DNA from: Kluyvera ascorbata_C
GTDB taxonomy: Bacteria > Pseudomonadota > Gammaproteobacteria > Enterobacterales > Enterobacteriaceae
Direction of reading: 5' to 3'
Assembly (NCBI RefSeq): GCF_044197065.1
Contig: NZ_JBIQOI010000019.1
Coordinates: 1-7,645, forward strand
Length of the DNA stretch: 7,645 nt
Shown here in pieces: positions 1 to 6,099 of the stretch; the first letter of the stretch is position 1; each line of letters starts with the position of its first letter. The translations under genes were made by a program, and so were the position numbers. Below the pieces are notes generated by a model. That model was given only the letters and a program-made list of their open reading frames with translations. It ran no database searches and had not been told where the DNA came from.

Positions 1-46
<46 letters not shown>

Positions 47-61
47 CCGGGAAATCTCACA

Positions 62-847
62 TTATGTGCGTTTCTTCAATTGCGTCACCACCAACTGGTG
101 GCGGGCGTTGTAAAACTTCCGGTAGGTCAGATAGCAGGCAATAATGGTCGACAAGCTGGCGGTTGAGAGCAGCATAAACGTCACCATAATCTGATACTTA
201 ATCGCTTTTACCGGGTCTATACCGGCAAAAATCAGCCCGGACATCATCCCCGGCAGACTCACCAACCCCACAGTTTTTGCCGAATCCACGGTCGGGATCA
301 GCGACGCACGAATACTTTCACGAATCAGGCGTGCAGAGGCCATTTTCGGCGTTGCCCCCAGACTCAGCTTCTCCTGAATCTGCTGCTGCTCGGCGCTAAA
401 GCGCTGCCCCAGGTTGTTGTAGCACAGCCCCACCGCAATCATCGCGTTCCCGGCAATCATCCCGGAAATCGGGATCACCTGCATCGGCACAAAGGCAATC
501 GAGCCGGAGAACACCAGCACCGCCAGCGTTAGCCCCGCGCCGGTGGTAATGGCAATAAACGATGACACAAAGGCTTTATCAATATACTTACTGCGCTTTT
601 GGGCGTTGTACGCCGCGTTGAAGCAGATAAACAGCACCATGCACAGCGTCAGCACCGCGTGATTAACATTGAAGATATACTTCAATACATAGCCGACGAT
701 AATCAGCTGCACCACCGCCCGGCAGATACTCCAGATAATGTCTTTTTCCAGCGCCAGCTTTTCCCGGTAGCTCACGATGATGGCCACCAGTACCAGCACC
801 ATTGATAGCGCCAGCGATTGGTTAGTGATGATATGTTCGCTATTCAT
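62..847 (-). CDS. fetB: FetB, membrane permease subunit of the FetAB iron exporter (UPF0014 family)
   Basis: FetB is the integral inner-membrane subunit of the ABC exporter FetAB, which in E. coli lowers cytoplasmic iron and eases oxidative stress. The 261-residue product is close to the E. coli protein (about 259) and resembles it throughout, including GMIAGNAMIAVGLCYNNLGQR (residues about 129-149) and the C-terminal TYRKFYNARHQLVV. Hydrophobic segments lie at about 10-26, 38-58, 63-80, 93-116, 122-144, 193-210 and 216-241. The cytoplasmic stretch at about 146-190 (QQQIQEKLSLGATPK) is a likely contact for the ATPase. The ATG lies inside the end of fetA, so the two are translationally coupled. 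The stop is 16 bases from the C tract, so the downstream terminator is not visible. In E. coli the next gene, cnoX, is convergent. Identification is by remembered family resemblance. Confidence 0.95.
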   Translation of the reverse strand: MNSEHIITNQSLALSMVLVLVAIIVSYREKLALEKDIIWSICRAVVQLIIVGYVLKYIFNVNHAVLTLCMVLFICFNAAYNAQKRSKYIDKAFVSSFIAITTGAGLTLAVLVFSGSIAFVPMQVIPISGMIAGNAMIAVGLCYNNLGQRFSAEQQQIQEKLSLGATPKMASARLIRESIRASLIPTVDSAKTVGLVSLPGMMSGLIFAGIDPVKAIKYQIMVTFMLLSTASLSTIIACYLTYRKFYNARHQLVVTQLKKRT

Positions 848-1499
848 TGCCCGCCTCCCTATGCGAAGGCAGCGTCACCACTTCATCCGCATGGCTGATT
901 TCATCTTTATCGTGCGTCACCCACAGCACGGCAATCTGCTGCTCGCGCACGTACTGATGAATAATCTCGTTCACGTTCTTTTTGTTTTGCTCGTCCAGCG
1001 CGCTGGTTATTTCATCCAGCAGCAGCACCTTCGGTAAAAATTGCAGGTTACGAATGAGCGATACCCGCTGTTTTTCCCCACCGGAGAGATCGTTAATCGA
1101 TTTTGACAGCGTCTCTTCCGGCAGGCCAAAGCGTGCCAGCTGCGTCAGAAAACGATCCGGTTCAGGACTTTTATTGCGTATCTGCCACGGGAAAATAAAG
1201 TTGTCATAAACCGTATCGCCAAACAGCGCCGGGGTTTGTGCGCAGTAGGAAACCTGCTGGCGGTAAGCCTCCGGGGTTAATGCATTGATATCCTGGCCTT
1301 CAAATAGAATCTTCCCATCGGTGGGTGAAAGCAGCGAGGCGATAATTTTTAATAAGGTGCTTTTGCCGCAGCCGGAGGGCCCGGTAATCAGCGTAAATTC
1401 ACCGGGGGCCACGCTTAAATTAATCTTATCAAGGACCGTTTTCTCACCAATATGAAAGCTCACCTGCTCAAGCTGTAAAATCGCGCTATTTTCCTTCAT
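840..1499 (-). CDS. fetA: FetA, ATP-binding subunit of the FetAB iron exporter
   Basis: FetA is the cytoplasmic ATPase that powers FetB. The 219-residue product has a complete ABC nucleotide-binding domain: Walker A GPSGCGKST (40-48), Q-loop Q88, signature LSGGE (138-142), Walker B VLLLDE (158-163), D-loop SALDE (166-170) and H-loop H196. All catalytic residues are present. The open frame runs upstream to 1751, but that extension overlaps the start of qmcA and has no family resemblance. The ATG at 1499 gives MKENSAILQLEQV, which aligns with the E. coli N-terminus. An AGGA lies 12 bases before this ATG, a rather long spacing. The product is slightly shorter than E. coli FetA (about 225), with the difference at the C-terminus. 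Its TAG stop overlaps the fetB ATG by 8 nt, which indicates a two-gene operon. It is transcribed divergently from qmcA. Confidence 0.95.
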   Translation of the reverse strand: MKENSAILQLEQVSFHIGEKTVLDKINLSVAPGEFTLITGPSGCGKSTLLKIIASLLSPTDGKILFEGQDINALTPEAYRQQVSYCAQTPALFGDTVYDNFIFPWQIRNKSPEPDRFLTQLARFGLPEETLSKSINDLSGGEKQRVSLIRNLQFLPKVLLLDEITSALDEQNKKNVNEIIHQYVREQQIAVLWVTHDKDEISHADEVVTLPSHREAGNE

Positions 1500-1625
1500 T
1501 GCTTTATTTTGTCCTGATGCTGACTTTTGTGCCCTTAGTGTAACCCCAATTAATTTCAGGGGGCGAATTTCCCCTGCATAGCCGATATACTTGAACAGGT
1601 TACGGACAGTTAAACAGGAGGTTTT
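1500..1625. promoter_or_regulatory. Divergent fetA / qmcA control region with a 20-bp dyad
   Basis: This 126-bp spacer must hold both the fetAB and qmcA-ybbJ promoters. The best -10 candidates are TATACT on the plus strand (1586-1591, for qmcA) and TACACT on the minus strand (agtgta at 1537-1542, for fetA). Neither has a good -35 at normal spacing. Between them is a perfect inverted repeat with arms CAGGGG (1557-1562) and CCCCTG (1571-1576) and an 8-bp centre. It covers the -35 position of both candidates, as an operator or activator site would. The promoter calls are inference; the dyad is directly visible. I do not recognise the regulator. The qmcA ribosome binding site AGGAGG lies at 1616-1621. 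Confidence 0.4.
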
Positions 1626-2543
1626 ATGCTGATATTTATCCCGGTTCTTATCTTCGTCGCGCTGGTGATTGTCGCGGCGGGCGTCAAAGTTGTGCCTCAG
1701 GGCTACCAGTGGACGGTCGAACGCTTTGGCCGCTATACCAAAACGCTGCATCCAGGGTTAAACCTGGTGGTGCCGTTTATGGATCGCATCGGCCGCAAAA
1801 TCAATATGATGGAGCAAGTACTCGATATTCCATCTCAGGAAGTTATTTCCAAAGATAACGCCAACGTCTCAATTGATGCCGTTTGCTTTATTCAGGTCAT
1901 TGATGCACCAAAAGCGGCCTATGAGGTCAGCAATCTTGAATTGGCCATTATCAACCTGACGATGACCAACATTCGTACCGTCCTCGGTTCGATGGAGCTC
2001 GACGAAATGCTCTCCCAGCGTGACAACATCAACACGCGCCTGCTGCATATCGTCGATGAAGCGACTAATCCGTGGGGCATCAAAATTACTCGTATCGAGA
2101 TTCGCGACGTGCGTCCACCGGCAGAGCTTATCGATGCGATGAACGCACAGATGAAGGCCGAACGTACCAAGCGCGCCTATATTCTCGAAGCCGAAGGTAT
2201 CCGTCAGGCGCAAATCGTTAAAGCCGAAGGTGAAAAACAGGCGCAGATCCTCACCGCTGAAGGTGAGCGTCAGTCAGCGTTCCTGCAGGCGGAAGCGCGT
2301 GAACGTTCTGCGCAGGCAGAAGCCACGGCAACGAAGATGGTTTCTGAAGCGATTGCTGCCGGTGATATCCAGGCGGTGAACTACTTCGTGGCGCAGAAAT
2401 ACACCGATGCGTTACAGCAGATTGGCTCCGCTAATAACAGCAAAGTGGTGATGATGCCGCTGGATGCCAGCAGCCTGATGGGTTCAATCGCCGGGATCGC
2501 CGAGCTGATTAAAGACAGCGCCAGCGAACGGAAATCATCATGA
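1626..2543 (+). CDS. qmcA: QmcA, stomatin/prohibitin-like (SPFH/band 7) inner-membrane protein
   Basis: QmcA is an SPFH-family scaffold of the inner membrane. In E. coli it is genetically linked to FtsH/HtpX membrane-protein quality control; its exact task is unsettled. The 305-residue product equals the E. coli length. An N-terminal hydrophobic anchor spans about 2-23, followed by the band 7 domain at about 24-190 (VPQGYQWTVERFGRY, DNANVSIDAVCFIQV, LGSMELDEMLSQRD). A helical coiled-coil region at about 178-245 contains three tandem 11-residue repeats starting with AEG. The C-terminal part (DIQAVNYFVAQKYTDAL) matches the family's oligomerisation region. The ATG follows AGGAGG by four bases, a strong site. 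The TGA stop overlaps the ybbJ start, so QmcA and its NfeD-like partner are coupled. Confidence 0.96.
   Translation: MLIFIPVLIFVALVIVAAGVKVVPQGYQWTVERFGRYTKTLHPGLNLVVPFMDRIGRKINMMEQVLDIPSQEVISKDNANVSIDAVCFIQVIDAPKAAYEVSNLELAIINLTMTNIRTVLGSMELDEMLSQRDNINTRLLHIVDEATNPWGIKITRIEIRDVRPPAELIDAMNAQMKAERTKRAYILEAEGIRQAQIVKAEGEKQAQILTAEGERQSAFLQAEARERSAQAEATATKMVSEAIAAGDIQAVNYFVAQKYTDALQQIGSANNSKVVMMPLDASSLMGSIAGIAELIKDSASERKSS
2190..2288 (+). repeat. Three tandem 33-bp coding repeats in qmcA (11-residue coiled-coil units)
   Basis: Three imperfect 33-bp units encode AEGIRQAQIVK, AEGEKQAQILT and AEGERQSAFLQ (residues 189-221). A degenerate fourth unit starts at AEARERSAQ. The 11-residue period fits the right-handed or straight coiled coil expected of SPFH oligomers. 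The DNA copies have diverged at synonymous positions, so the repeat is held at protein level rather than being a recent duplication. Confidence 0.8.
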
Positions 2544-3001
2544 TTGCGCTGGTGCTCACGCACCCGCATCTCTTCTGGCTAAGCCTTGGCGGGTTGCTTC
2601 TGGTTGCCGAAATGCTCGGCGGCAGCGGCTACCTGCTGTGGAGCGGCATTGCGGCGGCGGTCACCGGCGCCATTACCTGGCTGCTGCCCATTAGCTGGGA
2701 GTGGCAGGGTGTGCTGTTTGCCGTGCTGACGCTACTGGCGGCGTGGCTGTGGTGGAAGTGGTTGACCCGGCGAACGAACCGTCAGCGACCGGTTGAAGGC
2801 CAGCTTAACCAGCGCGGCCAACAGCTGCTGGGCCAGCGCTTTACGCTGGATAGCACGCTGGTGAACGGTCGCGGCCATATGCGGGTTGGCGATAGCTCCT
2901 GGCCGGTTGCCGCTGACGACGACCTGCCCGTCGGTAGCAAAGTCGAGGTGATTGCGGTGGAAGGGATTGTCCTACGAATCAGGCTCTCCCCTCCTCGCTA
3001 G
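2540..3001 (+). CDS. ybbJ: YbbJ, NfeD-like membrane protein, partner of QmcA
   Basis: This is a short NfeD-family protein of 153 residues (E. coli about 152). Members are found next to SPFH proteins, and the pair is thought to act as one membrane complex; the biochemical role is not established. Three hydrophobic segments (about 12-27, 31-50 and 55-72) are followed by a tryptophan-rich turn (AAWLWWKWL) and a soluble domain at about 90-148 that contains NQRGQQLLGQRF and GRGHMRVGDSSWPV, typical of the NfeD OB-fold. It lacks the long N-terminal protease domain of full-length NfeD. The start codon shares ATGA with the qmcA stop, which supports translational coupling. The TAG stop is three bases from the end of the convergent cueR, with no terminator between them. 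Confidence 0.94.
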   Translation: MIALVLTHPHLFWLSLGGLLLVAEMLGGSGYLLWSGIAAAVTGAITWLLPISWEWQGVLFAVLTLLAAWLWWKWLTRRTNRQRPVEGQLNQRGQQLLGQRFTLDSTLVNGRGHMRVGDSSWPVAADDDLPVGSKVEVIAVEGIVLRIRLSPPR

Positions 3002-3004
3002 GAA

Positions 3005-3415
3005 TCAGGACTGGGTTTTACGGTGGCAGCAGCCGGAAAGATTATCAATAATCGGACAATCGGCGCTGTCATCTCCCGGGCAGGATGCTGCCAGCGAGAG
3101 CAGTTGATCGCGCATCGCCTGCAGGTCGCTGATGTGGCGCTCAATGTCCGCCACTTTTTGCAGCGTATAGGCTTTCACATCCGCGCTATGGCGCTTTGGA
3201 TCGTTAAACAGATTCACCAGTTCGCCGCACTCTTCAAGATTAAACCCAACCTGTCGTGCCTGACGCAGTAGCGTAAACTCATCAAGGTGTTTCTGCGTGT
3301 AGCTGCGGTAGCCGTTTTCACTGCGCAGCGGCGGCGTGACCAGCCCCTTCTCTTCATAAAAACGAATCGCTTTGCTGGTTAAGCCGGTTTTTTTGGCAAC
3401 ATCACTGATATTCAC
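3005..3415 (-). CDS. cueR: CueR, MerR-family Cu(I)-sensing transcriptional activator
   Basis: CueR binds the long-spacer promoters of copA and cueO and twists them into an active form when Cu(I) is bound. The 136-residue product shows the MerR winged helix at the N-terminus (ISDVAKKTGLTSKAIRFYEEKGL), a dimerisation helix at about 80-107, and the metal loop CPGDDSADC with ligands C112 and C120. C129 and C130 and the conserved S77 are also present. C63 replaces the serine I remember in E. coli. The start is GTG (3415-3413): this gives MNISDVAK as in E. coli, and no other start lies before the in-frame upstream stop. An ATG two bases earlier is out of frame and is followed at once by TGA. An AAGGGGGA Shine-Dalgarno precedes it. 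The gene is divergent from its target copA. Confidence 0.97.
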   Translation of the reverse strand: MNISDVAKKTGLTSKAIRFYEEKGLVTPPLRSENGYRSYTQKHLDEFTLLRQARQVGFNLEECGELVNLFNDPKRHSADVKAYTLQKVADIERHISDLQAMRDQLLSLAASCPGDDSADCPIIDNLSGCCHRKTQS

Positions 3416-3424
3416 ATTTCCCCC

Positions 3425-3455
3425 TTGACCTTCCCCTTGCTGGAAGGTTTAACCT
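3425..3455 (+). promoter_or_regulatory. copA promoter with embedded CueR operator
   Basis: The -35 is TTGACC (3425-3430), the spacer is 19 bp (3431-3449) and the -10 is TAACCT (3450-3455). The over-long spacer is the hallmark of MerR-family activation by promoter untwisting. A dyad with arms ACCTTCC (3428-3434) and GGAAGGT (3442-3448) fills the spacer and matches the E. coli CueR box. Transcription should start near 3462, leaving a leader of about 48 nt before the copA ATG at 3510, which has AGGA at 3499-3502. Confidence 0.92.
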
Positions 3456-3460
3456 TCACA

Positions 3461-3489
3461 ACTGTAGACCATAAGGTGAATTTGGTCAT
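3461..3489 (-). promoter_or_regulatory. Candidate cueR promoter
   Basis: On the minus strand, ATGACC (3489-3484) and TACAGT (3466-3461) are separated by 17 bp; each matches four of six sigma-70 consensus positions. Transcription would start near 3454, giving a leader of about 38 nt that runs through the CueR operator. The promoter must lie in this small spacer because cueR starts at 3415, but other placements are possible. Confidence 0.35.
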
Positions 3490-3509
3490 CCATTATTGAG
3501 GAAAGTGAT

Positions 3510-3721
3510 ATGTCTCAAACCATCGATCTAGCCCTGGACGGTCTGTCCTGCGGCCACTGCGTAAAACGCGTGAAAGAGAGCCTGGAACAACGCCCTGACG
3601 TTGACCATGCGGAAGTGACTATCGAAGCCGCCCACGTAACCGGCAGCGCCAGCGCCGACGCGCTTATCGAAACCATTAAACAAGCCGGTTATGGCGCGGA
3701 GTTAAGCCACCCAAAGGCTAA
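3510..3721 (+). CDS. CopA(Z), predicted 70-residue copper chaperone made by -1 frameshifting in copA
   Basis: In E. coli, a fraction of ribosomes translating copA slip back one base and end early, releasing the first metal-binding domain as a soluble copper chaperone. The same arrangement is here. Codons 68-69 sit on the slippery heptamer C CCA AAG (3710-3716). After a -1 slip the ribosome reads CCC AAA GGC TAA, ending at 3719-3721. The product would keep residues 1-69 with the CxxC at C14/C17 and end in HPKG. The heptamer and the new stop are seen directly; use of the site in this organism is inferred from E. coli. Confidence 0.75.
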
Positions 3722-6011
3722 ACCGCTGGCAGAGTCATCACTCCCGTCGGAAGCACTGACAGCGGCCACCCCTGAGCTTCCGGCAGCACAGGAACTGGAT
3801 GACAGCCAACAATTGCTGATCAACGGTATGAGCTGCGCCAGCTGCGTTTCCCGGGTACAGAATGCGTTGCAGGCCGTACCGGGCGTCGTACAGGCACGGG
3901 TGAACCTGGCGGAGCGCACGGCCCTGGTGATGGGCAGCGCCTCCGCCGGGGATTTAGTCCAGGCGGTGGAAAAAGCCGGCTACGGCGCGGAAGCGATTGA
4001 AGACGATCTCAAGCGCCGCGAACGTCAGCAGGAAACCGCCCTCGCGACCATGAAGCGTTTTCGCTGGCAGGCGATCGTCGCCCTGCTGGTCGGCGTACCA
4101 GTCATGGTATGGGGGATGATCGGCGACAACATGATGGTCTCCGACGATAACCGCTCCCTGTGGCTGGTCATCGGTTTAGTCACCCTGGCGGTGATGATGT
4201 TTGCTGGCGGTCACTTTTACACCAGCGCGTGGAAAAGCCTGAAGAACCGTACTGCCACGATGGATACCCTCGTCGCGCTGGGTACCGGCGTTGCGTGGCT
4301 CTATTCGATGAGCGTCAACCTGTGGCCGCAGTGGTTCCCAATGGAAGCCCGCCACCTTTATTATGAAGCCAGTGCCATGATTATCGGTCTGATAAATCTG
4401 GGGCATATGCTGGAGGCTCGCGCACGCCAGCGCTCCTCCCGGGCGCTGGAAAAACTGCTCGACCTGACGCCGCCGACCGCTCGCGTAGTGACGGAAGACG
4501 GTGAGAAAACCGTGCCGCTGGCCGACGTTCAGCCTGGCATGATCTTACGTCTGGCAACCGGTGACCGCGTTCCGGTTGACGGTGAAATCAGCCAGGGCGA
4601 AGCCTGGTTTGATGAAGCGATGCTGACCGGTGAGCCTATCCCGCAGCAAAAAGGCGACGGTGACAGCATTCATGCCGGTACCGTGGTCGAAGACGGTTCA
4701 GTCCAGTTCCGCGCCAGCGCCGTAGGTAGCCACACCACGCTGTCGCGCATTATTAAAATGGTCCGTCAGGCGCAGAGCAGTAAGCCTGAAATCGGCCAAC
4801 TGGCAGATAGAATCTCCGCCGTGTTCGTGCCGGTGGTGGTCGCCATTGCCATTTTTAGCGCCGCCATCTGGTACTTCTTCGGCCCGGCGCCGCAGATTGT
4901 CTACACCCTGGTTATCGCCACGACGGTGCTGATTATCGCCTGTCCATGTGCGTTAGGTCTGGCAACGCCGATGTCGATTATTGCCGGTGTCGGCCGTGCC
5001 GCAGAATACGGCGTACTGGTGCGTGATGCCGATGCATTGCAGCGCGCCAGCGAACTGACCACGCTGGTATTTGATAAAACCGGCACGCTGACCGAAGGCA
5101 AACCGCAGGTCGTTGCGGTCAAAACTCTCGGGGCGATTAGCGAAGCCACCGCGCTGCGCCTCGCCGCCGCACTGGAACAGGGTTCTAACCACCCGCTGGC
5201 CCGCGCTATCGTGGAGAAAGCCGCCGAAAAATCACTGCCGCAGGTTAACGCCTTCCGCACCCTGCGTGGGCTGGGCGTGAGCGGCGAAAGCGACGGACAT
5301 ACCCTGCTGCTCGGCAACCAGGCGCTGCTGCATGAACATCAGGTTGTCACCCGCGAGCTGGACGATGAAATGGCGCAGCAAGCCGCACAGGGCGCCACGC
5401 CGGTGCTGCTGGCCATCGATGGCAAAGCCGCCGCGCTGTTCGCCATTCGTGACCCGCTGCGCAGCGACAGCGTTGCCGCGCTGCAACGTCTGCACCGTGA
5501 AGGCTACCGTCTGGTGATGCTGACCGGGGATAACCCCGTCACCGCCAACGCGATTGCCAAAGAAGCGGGTATTGATGAAGTGATTGCAGGCGTACTGCCG
5601 GACGGTAAAGCGCAGGCGATTAAAGACTTGCAGGCGCAAGGCCAGAAAGTGGCGATGGTCGGCGATGGTATCAACGATGCGCCAGCGTTAGCGCAGGCCG
5701 ATGTGGGTATCGCCATGGGCGGCGGCAGCGACGTAGCGATTGAAACCGCGGCGATTACGCTGATGCGTCATAGCCTGGTTGGGGTCGCCGATGCACTGGC
5801 GATTTCTCGTGCGACGCTGCGTAATATGAAGCAGAACCTGCTCGGGGCATTTGTCTATAACTCGCTGGGTATTCCGATTGCCGCGGGGATCCTCTGGCCG
5901 CTGACCGGGACGCTGCTGAACCCGGTGGTTGCGGGGGCTGCAATGGCGCTCTCATCGATTACCGTTGTGAGTAACGCTAACCGCCTGCTGCGCTTCAAAC
6001 CTAAACAGTAA
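3510..6011 (+). CDS. copA: CopA, Cu(I)-exporting P1B-type ATPase
   Basis: CopA pumps Cu(I) from cytoplasm to periplasm at the cost of ATP. The 833-residue product (E. coli 834) has two N-terminal heavy-metal-associated domains with CxxC sites C14/C17 and C109/C112. Hydrophobic segments lie at about 187-204, 217-233, 252-270, 286-303, 436-457 and 463-490, with a final pair at about 775-825. The actuator motif TGE is at 373-375 and the transport site CPC at 478-480. The phosphorylated aspartate is D522 in DKTGT, the nucleotide-domain HP is at 561-562, TGD is at 672-674 and GDGIND is at 718-723. The last two membrane helices carry Y783/N784 and M812/S816, the remaining Cu(I) ligands of this class. 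All key residues are intact. It is activated by the adjacent divergent cueR. An internal -1 frameshift signal after codon 69 makes a short second product. A hairpin follows the stop. Confidence 0.98.
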   Translation: MSQTIDLALDGLSCGHCVKRVKESLEQRPDVDHAEVTIEAAHVTGSASADALIETIKQAGYGAELSHPKAKPLAESSLPSEALTAATPELPAAQELDDSQQLLINGMSCASCVSRVQNALQAVPGVVQARVNLAERTALVMGSASAGDLVQAVEKAGYGAEAIEDDLKRRERQQETALATMKRFRWQAIVALLVGVPVMVWGMIGDNMMVSDDNRSLWLVIGLVTLAVMMFAGGHFYTSAWKSLKNRTATMDTLVALGTGVAWLYSMSVNLWPQWFPMEARHLYYEASAMIIGLINLGHMLEARARQRSSRALEKLLDLTPPTARVVTEDGEKTVPLADVQPGMILRLATGDRVPVDGEISQGEAWFDEAMLTGEPIPQQKGDGDSIHAGTVVEDGSVQFRASAVGSHTTLSRIIKMVRQAQSSKPEIGQLADRISAVFVPVVVAIAIFSAAIWYFFGPAPQIVYTLVIATTVLIIACPCALGLATPMSIIAGVGRAAEYGVLVRDADALQRASELTTLVFDKTGTLTEGKPQVVAVKTLGAISEATALRLAAALEQGSNHPLARAIVEKAAEKSLPQVNAFRTLRGLGVSGESDGHTLLLGNQALLHEHQVVTRELDDEMAQQAAQGATPVLLAIDGKAAALFAIRDPLRSDSVAALQRLHREGYRLVMLTGDNPVTANAIAKEAGIDEVIAGVLPDGKAQAIKDLQAQGQKVAMVGDGINDAPALAQADVGIAMGGGSDVAIETAAITLMRHSLVGVADALAISRATLRNMKQNLLGAFVYNSLGIPIAAGILWPLTGTLLNPVVAGAAMALSSITVVSNANRLLRFKPKQ
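3710..3784 (+). promoter_or_regulatory. Programmed -1 frameshift signal: slippery site plus predicted pseudoknot
   Basis: The slippery CCCAAAG (3710-3716) is followed after six bases by stem 1, CCGCTG (3723-3728) pairing with CAGCGG (3760-3765). Stem 1 can extend past one G-A mismatch by CAG (3730-3732) with CTG (3756-3758). The stem 1 loop contains GTCGGAAGC (3746-3754), which pairs with GCTTCCGGC (3776-3784) downstream, with one G-U pair, to give an H-type pseudoknot. Spacing and topology suit a frameshift stimulator. Pairing was done by eye, without energy calculation. Confidence 0.7.
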
Positions 6012-6016
6012 TCTAC

Positions 6017-6042
6017 CGTCCCTCCCGCCACCGGGAGGGACG
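6017..6042 (+). terminator. Hairpin terminator after copA
   Basis: An 11-bp GC-rich stem starts six bases after the copA stop: CGTCCCTCCCG (6017-6027), loop CCAC, and CGGGAGGGACG (6032-6042). The tail (CGTTTGCACC after the stem core) has only a short T run, so termination may be partial. It sits just before the ybaP promoter candidate. Confidence 0.7.
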
Positions 6043-6045
6043 CGT

Positions 6046-6074
6046 TTGCACCTTTCCCTCCATCGCGCTAGCAT
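6046..6074 (+). promoter_or_regulatory. Candidate ybaP promoter
   Basis: TTGCAC (6046-6051) and TAGCAT (6069-6074) are separated by 17 bp. The -10 matches four of six consensus positions and the -35 keeps the important TTG. A start near 6081 would give a leader of about 19 nt before the ybaP ATG. Together with the hairpin immediately upstream, this suggests that ybaP is transcribed independently of copA. The call rests on similarity to consensus only. Confidence 0.4.
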
Positions 6075-6099
6075 GAGATTTTCCTTCCAGGGAGCGCGG

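Noticed and set aside
840..1751. Longer FetA frame with 84 extra N-terminal residues
   Set aside because: The extension crosses the divergent spacer and the first codons of qmcA, has no resemblance to FetA, and has no initiation site. The ATG at 1499 restores the family N-terminus.
3040..3053. Palindrome GATTAT-CA-ATAATC near the end of cueR
   Set aside because: It lies within codons for the conserved CPIIDNL metal-loop region, has no T tract, and is AT-rich and weak. It is not a terminator.
3467..3487. Weak hairpin in the copA leader, GACCA with TGGTC
   Set aside because: It is only 5 bp around an 11-nt loop, too weak to support a riboswitch or attenuator. The region is better explained by promoter elements.
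4901..5639. Long minus-strand frames inside copA (up to 138 residues)
   Set aside because: These are low-complexity Ala/Arg/Ser or Gln/Arg-rich shadows of a strongly conserved gene, expected at this base composition.
6046..6099. N-terminal extension of YbaP from a TTG
   Set aside because: The ATG at 6100 has a good ribosome binding site and gives the family length and N-terminus. The upstream stretch overlaps the terminator tail and the promoter candidate.
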